NCBI GenBank assembly: GCA_020054055.1
Contig: JAGVLZ010000321.1
Location: forward strand, 1-8,391
DNA length: 8,391 bases
Reading direction: 5' to 3'
DNA from: Phycisphaerales bacterium
Lineage (GTDB): Bacteria; Planctomycetota; Phycisphaerae; Phycisphaerales; UBA1924
Under the pieces are notes generated by a model, which worked only from the letters and a program-made list of their open reading frames with translations, made no database searches and was not told the origin of the DNA. Positions 5,516 to 8,391 of this stretch are shown here, one piece after another. Within the stretch, counting starts at the first letter, position 1, and each line of letters opens with the position of its first letter. The translations under genes were made by a program, and so were the position numbers.

Positions 5516-5543
5516 TTGCATCGGCTCCGATCTGTGGTATTCT
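5516..5543 (+). promoter_or_regulatory. Putative promoter of the 5598 secreted-protein gene
   Basis: TTGCAT (5516-5521), 16 bases, TATTCT (5538-5543), with TGG directly before the -10 (extended -10). It lies downstream of the terminator and predicts a leader of about 48 bases, which can fold through CCTGC/GCAGG (5547-5551 and 5577-5581) with inner CGGG/CCCG, placing the Shine-Dalgarno GGAGGAG (5583-5589) right after the stem. Confidence 0.55.
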
Positions 5544-5597
5544 CGACCTGCCTCGGGACGGCTGCACACCCGGTCCGCAGGCGGAGGAGTCTTCAGT

Positions 5598-6359
5598 ATG
5601 TTCAAGGCCCGTGCCGTTGTTATCGCTGGCGTTGTGGTTCTTCCCGCGCTGGCTGTTGCCGGACTTTCCAAAATGGGCGTCAGTCTGCCCCGCGTTTTCT
5701 CGCGTGAAGCGATTGTGAACTCGGAGCATTCGATCACCGCCGACGTCGGCCCGCAGTTCGCCGTCGCGGTTTCCCGCGCCGCCGGCTCGACTGACACCGC
5801 CGAGGACATCGTCGAGACGACCCGGATGCGCGAAGCGCTCGCCAAGATCGTCAACGGCGACGCCCAGGAAACGGTGCAGGACACGACCCCGGTCATGACG
5901 TTCTCCGATCAGCAGGAGCCCGCCGCGGTCGACCACCTGCGGGAGGCGCTGGGCATTTTCATCAAGGACGACGCGGAACTGCGCCTGACGCAGCACGCCT
6001 CCGTGATGGAGCCCGTCGCCGATCAGTCGAACGACAGCCTGATGATCACCGATGCCGAGGTCAACACCGCGGCGTTCGGCGATAACCAGTCGATCGCCGA
6101 TGCACTCTTCCCCTCGATCAGCGTCAACGACCTGACCGGCCCCGGCGTGAAGCAGGGCGCCCAGGCTCCGCTGGTGCTCCGCGTTGCGAACAACAACGGC
6201 GGGTTCAGCAGTGACCCGGTCGGTTCGGGCGGGCGTCGACCCACGACGTTCTTCGGCTTCGACGAAGAGAACATCACTTCGCAGGGCGACACCCCGGCCC
6301 CCGGCACATTCGTGCTCGGCGCGCTGGCGCTCGTCGGCCTCGCCCGTCGTCGCGCCTGA
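5598..6359 (+). CDS. Secreted CTERM-anchored protein of unknown function (253 aa)
   Basis: The ATG at 5598 follows GGAGGAG (5583-5589) with an 8-base gap, the strongest Shine-Dalgarno in the window. The N-terminus MFKARAVVIAGVVVLPALAVA is a signal peptide or anchor with possible cleavage after A-V-A (residue 21). The C-terminus (232-253) is TPAPG, a hydrophobic helix and ARRRA, a PEP-CTERM-like signal. The central part is acidic, rich in Ala/Val/Asp, and includes two somewhat similar segments around TRMREALAKIVNGDAQE and VDHLREALGIFIKDDAE, which may be a diverged internal repeat of a short helical unit. No known domain is recognised. It has its own promoter and terminator. Confidence 0.85.
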   Translation: MFKARAVVIAGVVVLPALAVAGLSKMGVSLPRVFSREAIVNSEHSITADVGPQFAVAVSRAAGSTDTAEDIVETTRMREALAKIVNGDAQETVQDTTPVMTFSDQQEPAAVDHLREALGIFIKDDAELRLTQHASVMEPVADQSNDSLMITDAEVNTAAFGDNQSIADALFPSISVNDLTGPGVKQGAQAPLVLRVANNNGGFSSDPVGSGGRRPTTFFGFDEENITSQGDTPAPGTFVLGALALVGLARRRA

Positions 6360-6385
6360 ATCAACGAATCAAATCTCTACCTCGT

Positions 6386-6420
6386 CCCGGCGCGCTGACG
6401 TGCGCCGGGTCGTTTTTTTT
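6386..6420 (+). terminator. Intrinsic terminator of the 5598 gene
   Basis: CCCGGCGC (6386-6393) pairs with GCGCCGGG (6402-6409) around an 8-base loop, then TCG and eight Ts (6413-6420). It lies 26 bases after the stop codon. Confidence 0.9.
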
Positions 6421-6491
6421 GAGGTTCGTTCATGTGCCATCAGCGGTGCCGATGAAACCGCGAAATCGAGCGCGAATCACTCGGAATTTGC

Positions 6492-6519
6492 TTGTTTTTG
6501 GCCGCGATTGTGGCATACT
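6492..6519 (+). promoter_or_regulatory. Putative promoter of the 6636 secreted-protein gene
   Basis: TTGTTT (6492-6497), 16 bases, CATACT (6514-6519), again with TGG before the -10. The segment TGTGGCATACTC closely parallels TGTGGTATTCTC in the promoter of the 5598 gene, suggesting the same sigma factor or activator. Confidence 0.55.
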
Positions 6520-6526
6520 CCCCGAA

Positions 6527-6635
6527 CACCGAAGGCCGCACAACTTCGGTGAAGGCATCGCGCTCCGCACAGGGAGCAGTTCCAAGCAGATCATCGGGCG
6601 TGCCGCACAGCGCGTCCGAGGAAGGAGTCAGAAAG
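6527..6635 (+). other. Structured 5' leader of the 6636 gene, with Shine-Dalgarno
   Basis: The predicted transcript begins near 6526 and has a leader of about 110 bases. Its first bases form CACCGAAG/CTTCGGTG (6527-6534 and 6544-6551, 8 bp), followed by GCTCC/GGAGC (6562-6566 and 6573-6577). AAGGAG (6622-6627) is an excellent Shine-Dalgarno 8 bases before codon 6636. I recognise no riboswitch class. Confidence 0.5.
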
Positions 6636-7301
6636 ACGAAGAAGGTATTCGTGGCATCGTTGTCGCTTCTGGCGGCGGTCGGTACGGCTTCCCCCGCGCT
6701 CGCCGGTGATGACGATGAGAACATCCAGGTCACCGTTGACTACATCCCGTTCACGGTCGGCGGCACGCGCGGCGAGCAGGCGAGGAACATCACGTTCGAC
6801 GTCCGCTCCGTCGAGGCGACCGAGGACGGCGACTGGTTCCAGGTCGACCTCAACGACGATGGAGAGATCGCCTTCATCGACTCGTACATCTACATCTTCG
6901 CGGCGGCGCCGACCCGCGGCAAGGTCGGCGAACTCATGGGTGAAAACGACGATGACTTCGAGAACGGGTTCGGCGACGGCACCCTCTATGGGTACGACTC
7001 GTATCTCGAGCTCGCGCTTCTCCCGGGCGACTATGTGCTGGCGATCAGCACCTACAGCCTCTCCGAAGAGGAGGCCCGCAGCGGCGTGAACTTCGTGAGC
7101 GGCGGTCCCTACACGCTCGAGACGAACCCCTCCGAGGACTGGTCGAACTTCGACCACGGCGATTACTCGATCCGCGCCTCGGACAACTTCCGCGGCTCCA
7201 CAGTCTTCGACGTCGATGGCACGATCTTCGTCGTCCCGGCCCCGGCGGCGGGGCTGGTGCTCGGGCTCGCCGGTATCGCGGCGGCTCGCCGTCGGCGCTG
7301 A
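6636..7301 (+). CDS. Secreted CTERM-anchored beta-rich protein; probable ACG start (221 aa)
   Basis: No ATG stands where the gene should start. ACG at 6636 lies 8 bases after AAGGAG and yields a textbook signal peptide, (M)KKVFVASLSLLAAV... with cleavage after A-L-A (residue 23). The alternatives are GTG 6600 (no Shine-Dalgarno, awkward 15-residue hydrophilic extension, 233 aa) and GTG 6651 (weak GAAGG, loses the lysines). The mature part contains DSYIYIFAAAP, GENDDDFENG, YDSYLELALLPGDYVLAIS and GPYTLE, which resembles the beta-sandwich pattern of prepeptidase-C-terminal/DVUA0089-type secreted domains; this is a resemblance, not a firm assignment. The C-terminus (200-221) is VPAPAAG, a hydrophobic helix and ARRRR, a PEP-CTERM-like signal. 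Confidence 0.85.
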   Translation, partial: TKKVFVASLSLLAAVGTASPALAGDDDENIQVTVDYIPFTVGGTRGEQARNITFDVRSVEATEDGDWFQVDLNDDGEIAFIDSYIYIFAAAPTRGKVGELMGENDDDFENGFGDGTLYGYDSYLELALLPGDYVLAISTYSLSEEEARSGVNFVSGGPYTLETNPSEDWSNFDHGDYSIRASDNFRGSTVFDVDGTIFVVPAPAAGLVLGLAGIAAARRRR

Positions 7302-7332
7302 GACGATTCGGAACATTCAGAGAACTACAGAG

Positions 7333-7378
7333 CACCCCGGCGCCATCGCACAGTCGCGCCGGGGTGTTCTGCTCTTTG
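7333..7378 (+). terminator. Probable terminator between the 6636 gene and tyrS
   Basis: CACCCCGGCGC (7333-7343) pairs perfectly with GCGCCGGGGTG (7356-7366), 11 bp with a 12-base loop; AGAGCA and TGCTCT can add an outer stem. The tail (TTCTGCTCTTT) is only partly T-rich. It ends about 15 bases before the putative tyrS -10. Confidence 0.65.
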
Positions 7379-7392
7379 CGCGGGCCGTGCGG

Positions 7393-7398
7393 TAGGAT
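7393..7398 (+). promoter_or_regulatory. Putative -10 element of tyrS (leaderless layout)
   Basis: TAGGAT lies 7 bases before the GTG start; the next two bases extend the match to the nuoG element (TAGGATCG). No -35 and no Shine-Dalgarno are visible. It sits right after the hairpin that would end the previous transcript. Confidence 0.55.
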
Positions 7399-7405
7399 CG
7401 GCGGC

Positions 7406-8391
7406 GTGAAGCACGATTTCATCGACGAGTTGAGGTGGCGCGGGCTCTTCCATCAGTGCACGGACGAGGCGGGTCTGCACGCGCACCTGGCGTCGGGAAC
7501 TCGGCGTGCCTACTGCGGCTTTGACCCGACGGCCGACTCGTTGACCATTGGGAATCTGGTGCCGATCGTGCTGCTGCGTCACTGGCAGTTGGCGGGGCAC
7601 GCGCCGGTGGTGGTGGTGGGGGGCGGGACGGGGCTGATCGGCGATCCATCGGGGAAGAGTGCCGAGCGTCAGTTGATGACGGAGGAGCGCGTGCGGGCGA
7701 ATGTGGAGGCGCAGACGAAGATATTTGCGCGCGTGCTGGACTTCGGCGGCCCTTGCGCGGCGGTCGTGACGAACAACGTCGATTGGCTGGGGAAGATCGG
7801 GTTCATCGAGGCGCTCCGCGACATCGGCAAGCACTTCTCGATCAACGAGATGATCAAGCGCGACTCGGTGCGCGAGCGCCTGGAGAACCGCGAGCAGGGG
7901 ATCAGTTACACCGAGTTTTCGTACATGCTCTTGCAGGCGTACGATTTTTTGCATCTGTATCGCACGATGGGTGTGACGGCGCAGGTGTCGGGGAGCGATC
8001 AGTGGGGGAACATCGTGCCGGGGATTGATCTGATCCGACGGTCTGTGACCGCGGGCGCGCACGCCCCCTCCGTCACTCGCGGACTCGTGACACCTCCCCC
8101 GGTAGGACCGGGGGAGGAGGCTAGGGCATTCGGACTCACGGCACCGCTCGTGACGAAGGCGGACGGCTCGAAGTTCGGCAAGACCGAATCCGGCGCGATC
8201 TGGCTCTCGCCCGAGCGAACGAGTCCGTATGCGTTCTATCAGTTCTGGCTGAACGCATCGGATGCTGACGCGGGGAAGTGGGTGCGGTTCTTTACGTTCC
8301 TGCCGCGCGAGGAGGTGGAGGCGTTGGAGAAGGCTCATACCGCGGAGCCCGGCAAACGCGAGGCGCACCGGGCGCTCGCGCGGCACATGAC
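7406..8391 (+). CDS. tyrS: Tyrosine-tRNA ligase (TyrRS), 3' end outside the window
   Basis: A class I synthetase that charges tRNA-Tyr in the cytoplasm. The GTG start gives MKHDFIDELRWRGLFHQCTD, which aligns with the usual N-terminus; no ATG is nearby. Visible landmarks: YCGFDPTADSL (from Y36), the HIGH-equivalent T47-I-G-N50, GGGTGLIGDPSGK, YTEFSYMLLQAYD (tyrosine-binding Y173, Q177, D180 by comparison with E. coli TyrS), GSDQWGN (196-202) and the KMSKS-equivalent KFGKT (256-260). Between IDLIRR and AFGLTAPL there are 28 residues (213-240) where E. coli TyrS has about 6; the extra part is encoded by strong DNA palindromes. The frame is open to the window edge (328 full codons), so the C-terminal tRNA-binding part is not seen. 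It stands apart from the secreted-protein genes behind a hairpin. Confidence 0.95.
   Translation, partial: MKHDFIDELRWRGLFHQCTDEAGLHAHLASGTRRAYCGFDPTADSLTIGNLVPIVLLRHWQLAGHAPVVVVGGGTGLIGDPSGKSAERQLMTEERVRANVEAQTKIFARVLDFGGPCAAVVTNNVDWLGKIGFIEALRDIGKHFSINEMIKRDSVRERLENREQGISYTEFSYMLLQAYDFLHLYRTMGVTAQVSGSDQWGNIVPGIDLIRRSVTAGAHAPSVTRGLVTPPPVGPGEEARAFGLTAPLVTKADGSKFGKTESGAIWLSPERTSPYAFYQFWLNASDADAGKWVRFFTFLPREEVEALEKAHTAEPGKREAHRALARHM
8072..8117. repeat. Palindromic element family D (in-frame insertion in tyrS)
   Basis: Two neighbouring inverted repeats: GTCAC (8072-8076) with GTGAC (8087-8091), then a perfect 11-bp stem, CCTCCCCCGGT (8093-8103) with ACCGGGGGAGG (8107-8117), and a 3-base loop. 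A CTAGG follows at 8121. It encodes VTRGLVTPPPVGPGEE and matches the place where TyrS is longer than its relatives, so the whole insertion is probably about 66 bases, a multiple of three. Exact borders are uncertain. Confidence 0.78.

Noticed and set aside
7325..8386. Long minus-strand open frame opposite tyrS
   Set aside because: Arg/Pro/His-rich shadow translation with no family features; tyrS motifs are certain on the plus strand.
1..8391. CRISPR array, tRNA or rRNA genes
   Set aside because: No regularly spaced direct repeats and no cloverleaf or rRNA-like stretch was seen on either strand.

Overview
The window reads as chromosomal DNA of a GC-rich bacterium, most likely a planctomycete of the Phycisphaerae type. 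This is an inference from three things: three secreted proteins ending in a PAPA/PAPG + hydrophobic helix + Arg-rich tail (a PEP-CTERM-like exosortase signal typical of that group), the wording of the HisS, TyrS and NuoG proteins, and a high density of small palindromic repeats. No 16S or other taxonomic marker is present.

Layout, left to right. (1) Positions 1-444: the 3' tail of an unidentified + strand gene, then a small AT-richer hypothetical gene whose stop overlaps that of nuoG. (2) Positions 439-2809, minus strand: nuoG (complex I iron-sulfur subunit), preceded by a REP-associated tyrosine transposase (RAYT, HUH/Y1 family) set among four copies of one palindromic repeat. (3) Positions 2935-4398: hisS, whose middle third has markedly lower GC than either flank. 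(4) Positions 4497-7378: three separate + strand units, each a secreted CTERM protein with its own promoter-like sequence; strong intrinsic terminators separate them. (5) Positions 7393-8391: the 5' part of tyrS, running off the end of the window.

Two themes stand out. First, at least four sequence families of short palindromes occur here, and three of them lie in frame inside conserved enzyme genes: two different ones in nuoG and a large one in tyrS that adds about 22 residues in a loop between the SDQWGN region and the KFGKT loop. A fourth family surrounds the RAYT gene, and two of its copies form the last codons of the RAYT reading frame. This resembles the in-frame palindromic elements of Rickettsia, here next to a plausible mobilising enzyme. 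Second, gene starts fall into two classes. nuoG, the RAYT gene, hisS and tyrS have no Shine-Dalgarno sequence but each has a TANNNT hexamer 6-9 bases before the start codon, the layout expected for leaderless mRNAs. The three secreted-protein genes instead have a spaced -35/-10 promoter (16-base spacer), a leader of about 50-110 bases and a Shine-Dalgarno sequence. One of them appears to use ACG as start codon, or has lost its ATG.

The housekeeping genes (respiration, tRNA-His and tRNA-Tyr charging) do not form a pathway with the secreted proteins, and no exosortase gene is visible here.
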